A stretch of 64,000 nt of DNA from DATASD01 sp035478835 (GTDB lineage Bacteria > Patescibacteriota > Saccharimonadia > Saccharimonadales > UBA4665), in contig DATIJH010000005.1 of assembly GCA_035478835.1 (NCBI GenBank), positions 41,074 through 105,073 on the forward strand, in the 5' to 3' direction. Positions 35,027-43,611 of the stretch are shown piece by piece. Under the pieces are notes generated by a model that saw nothing but the letters and a program-made list of their open reading frames with translations, made no database searches and was not told the DNA's origin. The position numbers and the translations under genes were made by a program. Every line of letters starts with the position of its first letter. Position 1 is the first letter of the stretch.

Positions 35027-35587
35027 CTAAATTGCGACTTTGGAAGCAACTTTGGTGTAGTCAGGAATTTGCTTAAAGAAAATGTTGCGCACTTGTGGAC
35101 CGTTGCCACCAAAGTTGCCTTGGCCGGCGCATGAGGTGTTCCACCAGCGCTGCGTGCTTGTGCCGCTGTCGCCAATGATTTCGTACAAGTAACGGTTGCC
35201 GCTCGGGCAGTAGCCGCGCTCGTCGGCTTTATTGGGGTCGGTATTACCTTTGGTAAAGCCATACAGCTGCAGCGAGTGCAGGAACGAGGTGTACGCAGCG
35301 GTGTTGCTTGGAAAAGTTTCGGTGTACGTGATGTTGCTTTGGTAGCCCTGATAGGTCTGTATGGTGTTCTGGTTTTGGCCGATGTTGATACGCAAACCCT
35401 GGTGGTGTGCGTCATCGGTGAGCGGGCCGTCGATGGTCAGCTGCATTGTCGTGCCGGTGGTGGCGTAATCGCTCAGCGTAATAACTGGCGTCTTTGGTGT
35501 GCTGCTGTGGCTAAAACCTTTGATAACAACGACGATAACGAGTACGAGGAGTCCAATGGCAACTAAGAATCCGGCAAAATATCTCAT
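35027..35587 (-). CDS. Membrane-anchored hypothetical protein
   Basis: 186 residues with an N-terminal membrane anchor (about residues 4-24) and a presumably extracytoplasmic domain with two cysteines (GYCPSG, NTSCAG) that could form a disulphide. Function unknown. TAAGCT lies 6 bases before the ATG. Confidence 0.75.
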   Translation of the reverse strand: MRYFAGFLVAIGLLVLVIVVVIKGFSHSSTPKTPVITLSDYATTGTTMQLTIDGPLTDDAHHQGLRINIGQNQNTIQTYQGYQSNITYTETFPSNTAAYTSFLHSLQLYGFTKGNTDPNKADERGYCPSGNRYLYEIIGDSGTSTQRWWNTSCAGQGNFGGNGPQVRNIFFKQIPDYTKVASKVAI

Positions 35588-35663
35588 ATTAGTAGCTTAT
35601 CACTTTCTTTGGAATATCAAATGCTACGATAGCATAAAAGTTATGATTTTTCAACTGCCTATT

Positions 35664-36257
35664 TCAGGAGGTTTGAGCGGCGAGCAAGGTTTTGATTTTG
35701 GCGGCCGGACGCACAAAATCCGGGATGGCGGCGAACTCGGCGAATGACAGCCACTGCAAACCGTCAAGCTCGGCAGCCAAAAGCGACAATGCGGTGTCAC
35801 GCGGCACGGTGAACAAATAACGCGAATCATAATGGTAGTGATCTTGTTCCTGGCGCTTGGCGTTCGCGGCCACGGCGTGCACGTCAATGTCGATGGGCAC
35901 CAGCGGCAGCGCTGCGTCGAGCGGCCGGTACCGCAATACATCTTTACGCAGGCCGACTTCTTCGGCAATCTCGCGGTAAGCGGCTTGTAGCGGGTCGGCA
36001 TCGCCCGGTTCCATATGCCCGCCCGGCTGGAGCAACCGCTTAAAAATCGGGTGCGCGACGAGTAAAATTTCGGCCCCGTCATCGCTCACGATAAAGCCAG
36101 CGGCTGTGGCATGGCCGCTATCGAACTCATGCCGGTCCCACAAGCTTGCCTCGCCCTTGGCCGCGATTTGGCCGGACACTATGTTGAGTTTGGGCGCCTC
36201 GTCCGGGAATAACTCCAGATAACGCGTAAGTATAGGAGAAAAAATCGGCTCAATCAC
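35664..36257 (-). CDS. Nudix hydrolase
   Basis: 197 residues. Nudix box GGHMEPGDADPLQAAYREIAEEVGL has the REIAEEVG metal site; the Gly-to-Glu spacing differs from canonical by one residue, with Asp in place of Glu. Likely cleaves a nucleoside diphosphate derivative. Start overlaps the upstream FMN-binding gene by 4 bases. Confidence 0.9.
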   Translation of the reverse strand: MIEPIFSPILTRYLELFPDEAPKLNIVSGQIAAKGEASLWDRHEFDSGHATAAGFIVSDDGAEILLVAHPIFKRLLQPGGHMEPGDADPLQAAYREIAEEVGLRKDVLRYRPLDAALPLVPIDIDVHAVAANAKRQEQDHYHYDSRYLFTVPRDTALSLLAAELDGLQWLSFAEFAAIPDFVRPAAKIKTLLAAQTS

Positions 36258-36772
36258 TGCGCCCAGTCCTCCGAACCAAAAAGTTTGTCCGCGCTAATCT
36301 CATGACGGACGTCGCGAATGATGTGGCCGGCAGCGTCGTGTTCGCTTACGTTCACCCAAATTTGTTCGGGCACGGCCATGTACAAACGTTGCGGGCTGCC
36401 CTGCGTAAAATTTTTGATCGCCAGATCTTTGAGGTTCGGCTGCACGCGCGCTTTTGCCCGGTTGAACGCTGCGAGTGCCGGCTCGAGCTCGTCCTCGGCC
36501 ACCTGCTGCGCCCGGGCACGAACGTACAAGCCGCCGCCCTTGCCCATCGAATCAAACAATACCAAAAACACCTGGCCGCTGCGCGCAATATTCTGCGAGT
36601 GCTGCGAATCCGGATGTGACGCCCAATAACCGCGTAACCCCTTGCCAAACGCCATAAAAACCGGCGAGTTATGTGGTGAGTCGTCCAAGTTTACCGTTGC
36701 AAGCGCCACGTGCCGCACCGTCTGTAATAATTCTTTTGCCCGCTCGATTCTTGCCTGTACTATCTCGTTCAT
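36254..36772 (-). CDS. Pyridoxamine 5'-phosphate oxidase-like FMN-binding protein
   Basis: 172 residues, split-barrel fold: LATVNLDDSPHNSPVFMAF and GQVFLVLFDSM typical of the family. Substrate unknown; many such proteins reduce flavin- or F420-linked substrates or bind haem. Start at 36770-36772, 7 bases after TAAAAT. Coupled to the Nudix gene. Confidence 0.82.
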   Translation of the reverse strand: MNEIVQARIERAKELLQTVRHVALATVNLDDSPHNSPVFMAFGKGLRGYWASHPDSQHSQNIARSGQVFLVLFDSMGKGGGLYVRARAQQVAEDELEPALAAFNRAKARVQPNLKDLAIKNFTQGSPQRLYMAVPEQIWVNVSEHDAAGHIIRDVRHEISADKLFGSEDWAQ

Positions 36773-36782
36773 GCCAACTATT

Positions 36783-37346
36783 TTACCGCACATAGGTCGC
36801 TACTAAAATCGCCGCATAAAAACAGGCGATGTAGCTGCTTTGGAATATCAAAAAATACGGACGCGACCATTTGACGAACAAAAACATGACCCAGTCAAAC
36901 ATGAGATACGCTGTACAGACCAGCAGCAACACCTGGGCGAGTCCGTGCACCGCCGGCGCACAGAACAAGATGACAACCAACGCAAACATGCAAACGGCCA
37001 TTGTCCACGCAGCCGTCCGGTGAATAAAACTGTTGCGGCCGCCGTTGTCGGGCATGAGCGCGGTGACAAGCTCGCACACAATCGAAAAACCGATCACGGT
37101 ATTAAAAATAGTACCCAGGCCCAAGCTCGGCGCTAGCCAGCGCACCGCAAACGTATAAAATAACGCGCCGCCAAGGAGTAGTCCGGCCGCGAACAGCAAA
37201 TAGCTGCGACGGTGCTGTGCCCCGTGACCGCTCAGCGACCGGCCGCGGTTGCTGCCCCATGTGCGTAGTATAAAGCCCAGGCACGCCGCGATAACCAGCA
37301 TCGAGACAAGTCCAAGATGGTGAAAATGCGGGTCGGGCGTGGCCAT
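36783..37346 (-). CDS. Hypothetical multi-pass membrane protein
   Basis: 187 residues with about five membrane helices. Starts 11 bases after the polA stop. No family recognised. Confidence 0.7.
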   Translation of the reverse strand: MATPDPHFHHLGLVSMLVIAACLGFILRTWGSNRGRSLSGHGAQHRRSYLLFAAGLLLGGALFYTFAVRWLAPSLGLGTIFNTVIGFSIVCELVTALMPDNGGRNSFIHRTAAWTMAVCMFALVVILFCAPAVHGLAQVLLLVCTAYLMFDWVMFLFVKWSRPYFLIFQSSYIACFYAAILVATYVR

Positions 37347-37357
37347 AGGGGTTTAGC

Positions 37358-39913
37358 TTACAAGTCGCCCCAGTTTTTGCCAGTCGTGACGTCGACTTTG
37401 AGCTTTACTTTGAGGCTCGGATGGACCTGCTCCATGGTGTCTTTCAAGATCTGCATAACTTCGGGTGCGTTAGCGGCCGGGCACTCGACCAAAATCGAAT
37501 CGTGGATTTGCAGCAGCTGTTCGCCCTTGCCCGCCAGCTTTTTTTCGACTTCGAGCATGGCCATTTTCATGAGATCGGCTTCGGTGCCCTGAATGGGCAT
37601 GTTGGCGGCGGCACGCTTGGCGGCTTCGCGCACCACAAAGTTGCTCGATTTGAGATCTGGCGTTGGGCGCCGGCGGCCAAAAATGGTTTCGACGTAACCG
37701 TCTTTTAAAGCTTTTTGCAGCGTGTCGTCGATGTATTTGCGAATCGGTGCTCGCAGCTCGAAATACTTCTGAATAAAATCACGGGCTTCGATAAGCGACA
37801 TGCCGGTCGCAACGCTCAGGCCGTGCGGGCTCATGCCATACAGGATGCCAAAGTTGACAACTTTTGCGTGGCGGCGCATGGTTTTGTCGACCTTTTCGAG
37901 CGGCACGCCGTAAACCTGCGCGGCGGTGGCGGTGTGGATGTCGATGTCGTTGTTAAAGTCGTCGACCAGCTGTTGGTCGTGCGCCATAACAGCGGCCAAG
38001 CGCAGTTCGAACTGCGAATAATCGGCACTTACAAACACATTGCCCTGCTGCGGCACGAACGCAGTGCGAATGGCGTGGCCAAGATCGGTGCGCGTCGGAA
38101 TATTCTGCAGGTTCGGATCGCGCGAGCTCAGCCGGCCGGTGGCCGCAACATCCATCGCGTAGGTGGTGTGTAGGCGCCCCTGCTCGTCAACCAACTTGGG
38201 CAGCGCGTCGATGTACGTACTTTTGAGCTTGGTGTACTCGCGGTACTGCGTAATAAGGTTGATAATCGGGTGAAGGCCGCGCAGTTTGTCGAGTTCGGCC
38301 GCACCGGTCGAATAGCCGGTTTTGCCTTTTTTTACTCCTTGGGTCGGCAATTGCAATTCTTCGAATAAAATATTGCCGAGCTGGCTGGGGCTCAAGATGT
38401 TGAACTCTTTGTTACCGGCATGCTTGTAAATTTCTTGTTCGATGCCGCGGATTTTTTGCTCGAACTCGGCGCTCATTTTTTTGAGGTACTCGCTGTCCAG
38501 CAAAATGCCGCGGTCTTCGATGCGGGCGAGCAAGTAAATAGTCGGAAATTCGACGTCGCGGGCGAGTTTGGCGAGCCGCGGCAGCTCATCGAACTGCGCT
38601 TTTTGGTCGTGATAGGCGTGCCAAATGGCGGCAGCGACTAAGCCGGCGTCAGCCAAGTCCACCGGCTGCTCTACAAGATCAGAAAGTTCGCGCGAGCGCT
38701 GTAACGAGTTCAGCATAAAGGCACCGATGCGCGTGTCGTGCTCGATCGGCCCCGGCCATTCCAGCCCATGCTTTAGCAATGCGCGGAACAGCGGATCGAG
38801 GTCGTGCCCCACCACCGGCCCATTGGCCAGCACGTCGATAACGCCGGCGTCGAGCATGCCAAAATGGATACTCGAAACATGGGTCGGGTCGGCGCTGAGC
38901 CAGAGTTCCGTGGCCTCCGGATTAACGCTCATAACACGCGGCGCGCCGGGCTTGTAATTTTTGGCATTGAACGCCACGTTTTTGGCCGGCTTGAGTTTTA
39001 TCTCCGCATTGCCGGATTCAATTTTGGCGACTTCGGCGCGGCTCATACCGGCCTCAACTTGGCGCAGCAGATTGCGGAATTCGAGCTTGCGCAGTTCGGC
39101 GGCGAACTCGGGCGTGGCGCCATCATGCAGCTTGGCTTTCTCCAAGTCCAGCTCAATCGGCGCCTCCACCATCAGCGTTACTAATTTTTTGCTCAAATAC
39201 GCCATGTCCTTGTCTTTTTCGAGCTTGATTTTGAGCGCCGGCTTGAGTTCGTCCAAATGCGCGTACACACCGTCCAGCGTCTCGTATTTTTTGATGAGCT
39301 CGAGCGCGGTTTTTTCGCCCACGCCGGCGACGCCTGGAATATTGTCGGATGAATCGCCCTTTAAAGCCTTGACGTCGACCCATTGGTGCGCGCCCACGCT
39401 GTATTTTTCTTCAAAGTGCGCGACGTCGAAAAGCTCAATGTGACTGAGGCCTTTTTTGAGCGTGTAAATGTGCGTGTGATGGTTGACCAGCTGCAGCACG
39501 TCGAGGTCGCTGGTAACTAAAAAGCTTTCGATGTCCTTTTTGCCGGCTTGCGCGGCAAACGCGCCCATAAGATCGTCGGCTTCGTAATCGTCGGCTTCGT
39601 AAAGCGGCCAGCCCAAGCTTTCGAGCAATTCGAGCAATAAAGGAATTTGCTCGTAAAAATCAGGCGGCGCGGGCTTGCGATTGGCTTTGTACGCCGGATA
39701 CAGCTCGCGGCGCGAACGTATATTGGTGTGGCGTTTGTCCCATGCCACGCAGACGTAATCGGGCTTGAGTTTTTTGATAACTTCGAGCGCCATCACCGCA
39801 AAGCCGTACACGCCGCCGGTGGGCGTGCCGTCTTTGGTGGCTAAGTTGGGCATGGCGTAATAGCCCCGGTAAAATACGCTTTTGCCATCAATAATCACGA
39901 GTCGCTTTGTCAT
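37358..39913 (-). CDS. polA: DNA polymerase I
   Basis: 851 residues: N-terminal 5'-3' exonuclease (LVIIDGKSVFYRGYYAM, VTSDLDVLQLVN), a degenerate 3'-5' exonuclease-like domain lacking a clear DxE metal site, and the family A polymerase with motif A VSADYSQFELRLAAVMA and motif C IHDSILVE. Okazaki-fragment processing and repair synthesis, probably without proofreading. TATACT lies 6 bases before the ATG: leaderless. Confidence 0.96.
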   Translation of the reverse strand: MTKRLVIIDGKSVFYRGYYAMPNLATKDGTPTGGVYGFAVMALEVIKKLKPDYVCVAWDKRHTNIRSRRELYPAYKANRKPAPPDFYEQIPLLLELLESLGWPLYEADDYEADDLMGAFAAQAGKKDIESFLVTSDLDVLQLVNHHTHIYTLKKGLSHIELFDVAHFEEKYSVGAHQWVDVKALKGDSSDNIPGVAGVGEKTALELIKKYETLDGVYAHLDELKPALKIKLEKDKDMAYLSKKLVTLMVEAPIELDLEKAKLHDGATPEFAAELRKLEFRNLLRQVEAGMSRAEVAKIESGNAEIKLKPAKNVAFNAKNYKPGAPRVMSVNPEATELWLSADPTHVSSIHFGMLDAGVIDVLANGPVVGHDLDPLFRALLKHGLEWPGPIEHDTRIGAFMLNSLQRSRELSDLVEQPVDLADAGLVAAAIWHAYHDQKAQFDELPRLAKLARDVEFPTIYLLARIEDRGILLDSEYLKKMSAEFEQKIRGIEQEIYKHAGNKEFNILSPSQLGNILFEELQLPTQGVKKGKTGYSTGAAELDKLRGLHPIINLITQYREYTKLKSTYIDALPKLVDEQGRLHTTYAMDVAATGRLSSRDPNLQNIPTRTDLGHAIRTAFVPQQGNVFVSADYSQFELRLAAVMAHDQQLVDDFNNDIDIHTATAAQVYGVPLEKVDKTMRRHAKVVNFGILYGMSPHGLSVATGMSLIEARDFIQKYFELRAPIRKYIDDTLQKALKDGYVETIFGRRRPTPDLKSSNFVVREAAKRAAANMPIQGTEADLMKMAMLEVEKKLAGKGEQLLQIHDSILVECPAANAPEVMQILKDTMEQVHPSLKVKLKVDVTTGKNWGDL

Positions 39914-39931
39914 ACGACCAGTATAGCCTAC

Positions 39932-40636
39932 TTACCGGCGGTTTGCCTTACTGTCGCCAGGCAATGCGCTCTTGGGCAAACGCTCCGCCGCTTCGCTTAT
40001 GATCGCACGGACTTCGGCTGCACTCATTTCATATAAGTCGGCGAGTTCGCGGATTGGCATACGGACACCATCCCCGCGCGTGCCATAATGGTCGCGCAAC
40101 ACGTCAAGCTCAACACCGCTGAAATGTGCGGCGAGCACTGGATCTAAATCTGTATTAGAGAGGCGCTGGGGGTGCGGCACATCGTAGTTATAGCTGCGGT
40201 CAATCTGGGGTATCCCCCTACCCAAGGTCATTGAGGCGGGGCCATAATCAGTACGCTGGCGGTGTTGGCGAGTGGCTTCCAGTATTTTCCCTTTCTGTAA
40301 GCTCGCAAGCAAAAAATCATAGCCGGCTGCATACTCATCGGGGTGCAGGCCAACGGGTGTTTTGCCCTCAATAATGGCTCTTAAAATTTTTGAGGCGAGC
40401 GGAAGTTGTGCAGCTGCCTGCGCATCTTTGGGAGGGTCCATTTCGACAAGCAATAAATTATGCAGGAGCCTCTTGAGCCCTTCCCCTACATGTTCTGCAT
40501 CCAGCTGCGCTATCGAGTCGATCTCACCTTCGCCGCCAGCAACATCAATAAGCAGCTGGCGCTGGGCATCGCCAGCGGCCCGCTCCTCCTCGGTAATTAG
40601 TGATTCAATTGGCGGGCTGCAATCTCTTGGCGGCAT
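39932..40636 (-). CDS. Orphan with sigma region 4-like HTH (paralogue B)
   Basis: 234 residues. The C-terminal ~60 residues read LSNTDLDPVLAAHF ... IRELADLYEMSAAEVRAII, the shape of a sigma-70 region 4 HTH. They align with the end of the gene at 40676-41470, and the N-terminal halves also share a pattern (ILRAIIEG / IILDAIRSG), so the two are paralogues. AGAGGATAGAAC precedes the ATG. Last of a four-gene cluster just upstream of polA. DNA or sigma-surface binding is inferred. Confidence 0.6.
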   Translation of the reverse strand: MPPRDCSPPIESLITEEERAAGDAQRQLLIDVAGGEGEIDSIAQLDAEHVGEGLKRLLHNLLLVEMDPPKDAQAAAQLPLASKILRAIIEGKTPVGLHPDEYAAGYDFLLASLQKGKILEATRQHRQRTDYGPASMTLGRGIPQIDRSYNYDVPHPQRLSNTDLDPVLAAHFSGVELDVLRDHYGTRGDGVRMPIRELADLYEMSAAEVRAIISEAAERLPKSALPGDSKANRR

Positions 40637-40675
40637 GTTCTATCCTCTACTATTTATTGTGTTACCGGTCACCTA

Positions 40676-41470
40676 TTACTCCGGTGAGTCTTCCCCGAGG
40701 AGTTGGAAAGTTGCGCTTTGGATAATACTGCGCACTTCGTCTGGGTTGAGACTAAATTCCTCGGCAATTGCATTGAATTTCAGGCGCTCACCATCCACGC
40801 CATGATACATGCGCAACATTACTGCGGTGTCCGAATCGGCGCCAAAGAGTTCGGCGATGCGCGGGCCAAGGCCAGCATTCGACAGCTGCCGCCTTTGGGG
40901 ACGCGCGCGTCTCTTAGAAACGCCAGCCTGTCTTGAAAATCCAGGCTCCCCTGTGTCGGCCCAGGAGCCGCCGGCCAAGCCGCCCACGCGGCGTACTGTC
41001 TTACCGCGGTCATGGGACAGCCCAGTGCGCGCTTCCGAGTTTTTTGCCGCAGGCGCCGCAGATTCCGGCCGGGACTCCTGCTGTTCTACGAGTTTTTTGC
41101 CGCTCACGAGCATACCTAATAGTAAATTCCGCCCATGATACTCACCGAGCCGCACCCCCGATGTAGCTTGAACAATGTCGGCGCAGCTGCCGCCGCTGCG
41201 AATCGCGTCCAAAATTATTCGAGCCGCTTTTAAGGCTGAGGGCTCAAGCGTATCCCCCACTTCTCGCTGAGCGACAGCAAAGTATGTATCAAAATTGGCA
41301 AACTCGGCGTCTATTTGAGCTGGCGTTATTTCGGCGATCTCTAATCGAACGTCTTGCGCCGTGGCAAAATCGGATATAAGCGCGCGGCGTCGCTCTTGCT
41401 GCGCGTCCGTGAACTGCACCTCCGTAATAGGGGGTGACAAGTCTGGCGCTCCTTCGCCTGGCTGTACCAT
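40676..41470 (-). CDS. Orphan with sigma region 4-like HTH (paralogue A)
   Basis: 264 residues. An N-terminal helical domain, a basic and disordered middle (RRVGGLAGG, KRRARPQRR) and a C-terminal HTH: LSNAGLGPRIAELFG ... FNAIAEEFSLNPDEVRSII. The ATG at 41468-41470 is fixed by a perfect AAGGAGG six bases upstream; a TTG five codons earlier is not needed. Paralogue of the next gene. Confidence 0.6.
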   Translation of the reverse strand: MVQPGEGAPDLSPPITEVQFTDAQQERRRALISDFATAQDVRLEIAEITPAQIDAEFANFDTYFAVAQREVGDTLEPSALKAARIILDAIRSGGSCADIVQATSGVRLGEYHGRNLLLGMLVSGKKLVEQQESRPESAAPAAKNSEARTGLSHDRGKTVRRVGGLAGGSWADTGEPGFSRQAGVSKRRARPQRRQLSNAGLGPRIAELFGADSDTAVMLRMYHGVDGERLKFNAIAEEFSLNPDEVRSIIQSATFQLLGEDSPE

Positions 41471-41506
41471 GTATCCTCCTTGCAATAGATCGTAAAACGT
41501 ATTTGT

Positions 41507-42043
41507 CTATGATTCAAGTTCGTCGAGCTCAACCTGTGGGATCGGCGGCAGCTCGTACGGGTCGCCCCAGCCCAGCCAAAGCCAGTATACACGGCCCAGC
41601 CACTTCGCCAGCTTCTCTTCTCTCGAATTATAGTGGTTGCACATAGCCGTGCTATGGTCCAAGTCGTAGCGGTCAAAAATCTCTGACTGCGACTGACCCG
41701 CATATAAGAGTGCGATCCAGGTGTCGGTGTCCGGCCCTACTTTTAAAGCATGTCGTTTCGCCTCTGGGGCGAGCAAGCCGCCCACCTCTTGGTATATACG
41801 CATCAGGTGCCGGAACACTTCCTCTATCTCAGCCGGCTTAAGCCATTCCCACGGCGTGGAATAGTCATCCCCCCAAATCTTTTCGCTCACGCTTACTACG
41901 AAATGGTCGCGTACATAGTTTTGCAAATTAGTGAAATTAGTTATGTCGAGCGGGTTAGCAAGCGCGGTGCTCACGCTTTCGGGCACACTGGGCAGCATGG
42001 GCACTTCTGCTGGATGTGGAGCGTCGTATAACTCTGCGTGCAT
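41507..42043 (-). CDS. Hypothetical protein of the four-gene orphan cluster
   Basis: 178 residues, helical and rich in Trp/Tyr near the C-terminus (LGRVYWLWLGWGDPYE). Segment WIALLYAGQSQSEIFDRYDL could be an HTH. The start is uncertain: ATG at 42043 or GTG at 42052; the longest frame from 42166 would overlap the previous gene by 94 bases. No family recognised. Confidence 0.5.
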   Translation of the reverse strand: MHAELYDAPHPAEVPMLPSVPESVSTALANPLDITNFTNLQNYVRDHFVVSVSEKIWGDDYSTPWEWLKPAEIEEVFRHLMRIYQEVGGLLAPEAKRHALKVGPDTDTWIALLYAGQSQSEIFDRYDLDHSTAMCNHYNSREEKLAKWLGRVYWLWLGWGDPYELPPIPQVELDELES

Positions 42044-42072
42044 CTCACTCACATAGCTATGGTAGCGGGCTA

Positions 42073-42564
42073 TTAGCGTCTCGGCAACTCTTCTGCGTCC
42101 GCTGGCGGCAAACCTATGTACTGGCCGAGGATTCCGTTGGCCTTTAAGGCGGCGTAGCGACGCCATATCTGGAGGGCGGCGTTATGCGCGGTTTTCCATT
42201 GCACATTTTGAAGGGCGGCAACTTGTTCGAGCGAGTCAGTGATACGATCGGACAGTGTTGCCTCTATGCGTTCACCTAAAACCTGCCCCTGCATAGTTTG
42301 AAAACGCAGTGCAGTTCTGTTGGCAACTCCTGGCTGCACCGCACGCAAAAGCGGTGAAAGCGTTGCCATCCCCCGCCCGCTTTCGTATAGCTGGCCCAAC
42401 AAACGCTGATGATATAAAAACACCTCGTTGCGCGCATCGTGATCCTCGGGCATTGGCTCGTGCAGTCGCTCGCTGCACACTCCCGCATACACAGTACGAA
42501 GATTGTACTCTTTCCATGGCAACACTTGCGCGTCGCCAATAATACTTGGCGCACTTTCTAACAT
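42073..42564 (-). CDS. Hypothetical protein, first of the four-gene orphan cluster
   Basis: 163 residues, helical. Segment DSLEQVAALQNVQWKTAHNAAL may be an HTH. No membrane segment. The promoter region is AT-rich, with TATAAT 12 bases before the ATG. Confidence 0.55.
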   Translation of the reverse strand: MLESAPSIIGDAQVLPWKEYNLRTVYAGVCSERLHEPMPEDHDARNEVFLYHQRLLGQLYESGRGMATLSPLLRAVQPGVANRTALRFQTMQGQVLGERIEATLSDRITDSLEQVAALQNVQWKTAHNAALQIWRRYAALKANGILGQYIGLPPADAEELPRR

Positions 42565-42642
42565 AACTTGTCGTTAATTATATAATAACCTTGTACAAAT
42601 TTCTACCGTATTGCTATGATAGTGGCCTAATGTGGCAAAACC
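42565..42642. promoter_or_regulatory. Divergent promoter region
   Basis: 78 bases. Minus strand: TATAAT preceding the gene at 42564. Plus strand: TTGTAC, 18-base spacer, TATGAT preceding the gene at 42643. AT-rich relative to its surroundings. Confidence 0.5.
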
Positions 42643-43569
42643 ATGTCTGAACACATTTTAAGCGACGAGCAAACCTTTTGGACGCATAATTACGCGCAGC
42701 AAGCGCCTCGCTTTGATGAGCAAGTAGCAAGTCTTGCGGAACAACCGCGTGACAACCTCCTCATTAGCAGCCCGCTTGATATAAACAGCGAACACGATTG
42801 GATAACCTGCACCGAAGGTGATGCTATGCGCAGCTTGGCAACTTTTATTAGTGAGGCTTCGGCATTGCTAAAGAGCGCGGGCGGTCGGCGAGCACAGGAT
42901 GCCCAAGAGTTTCTCCGTGCTATGCAAAAGCGGTTCTTCTTTTTAGGTACGCCCGAGTATAAACAATCCTGCCAGGGCATTGCGAGCAACTGGGAGCAGC
43001 ACCTCGAAACCTGTCCCGACAGCGTCATAAATGTGTATGGCCCGTCCGAGCCTACGACGCAGCGGGCGCATAGCTACAACAAAGTACCCCTCGATATTGT
43101 CGAGTGCGTAAGCCCGGCACTGCGTGAGCGAGTCATCACCAACCCGGCTGACTGGCAAACTACCGAACACGCCAAACTAGTCGCCGTCGATGATTGGGTC
43201 ATCAGCGGCGCGACTGCAAGTCGAATCGCTTCAAATGCGATATTTAACGCACTCGGGCACGGCAAGGCAGCCCTAACTAAACAGCTAGAACTCCATCTGC
43301 TCGCAGCGGCACCTAATCAGCTGGGCACCCAGCTCGTGCACCTCCACAGCCGTGAGCAAGTTTTTCCTGGCACAGTTCGTAGCTATTTCGTAACGGCACC
43401 AGCCGAGCGAATAGCTATGAATCACTGGGGTATGCTGGTGAGCGGCGCACACTCTTCTACCGATTACGCGCTTGAAATGCCGATCGGCCACGTCCGTACG
43501 CTGCTCAAAGACCAGGGACAGCCGCTCGAATTGCCGCGCCTTACGTACTTGCAACGCTCATACCGCTAA
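42643..43569 (+). CDS. Phosphoribosyltransferase-like orphan
   Basis: 308 residues. The PRPP-loop motif is well preserved: KLVAVDDWVISGATASRIA near residue 180. An N-terminal ~130-residue helical region is unlike known enzymes, and a C-terminal domain follows. The substrate is unknown; candidates are nucleobase salvage or a regulatory PRPP-binding role. There is no Shine-Dalgarno sequence. Confidence 0.6.
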   Translation: MSEHILSDEQTFWTHNYAQQAPRFDEQVASLAEQPRDNLLISSPLDINSEHDWITCTEGDAMRSLATFISEASALLKSAGGRRAQDAQEFLRAMQKRFFFLGTPEYKQSCQGIASNWEQHLETCPDSVINVYGPSEPTTQRAHSYNKVPLDIVECVSPALRERVITNPADWQTTEHAKLVAVDDWVISGATASRIASNAIFNALGHGKAALTKQLELHLLAAAPNQLGTQLVHLHSREQVFPGTVRSYFVTAPAERIAMNHWGMLVSGAHSSTDYALEMPIGHVRTLLKDQGQPLELPRLTYLQRSYR

Positions 43570-43611
43570 AGCGGCGCGCAGAATCGCAGCCAACCGGGTA
43601 TAATATCAGTA

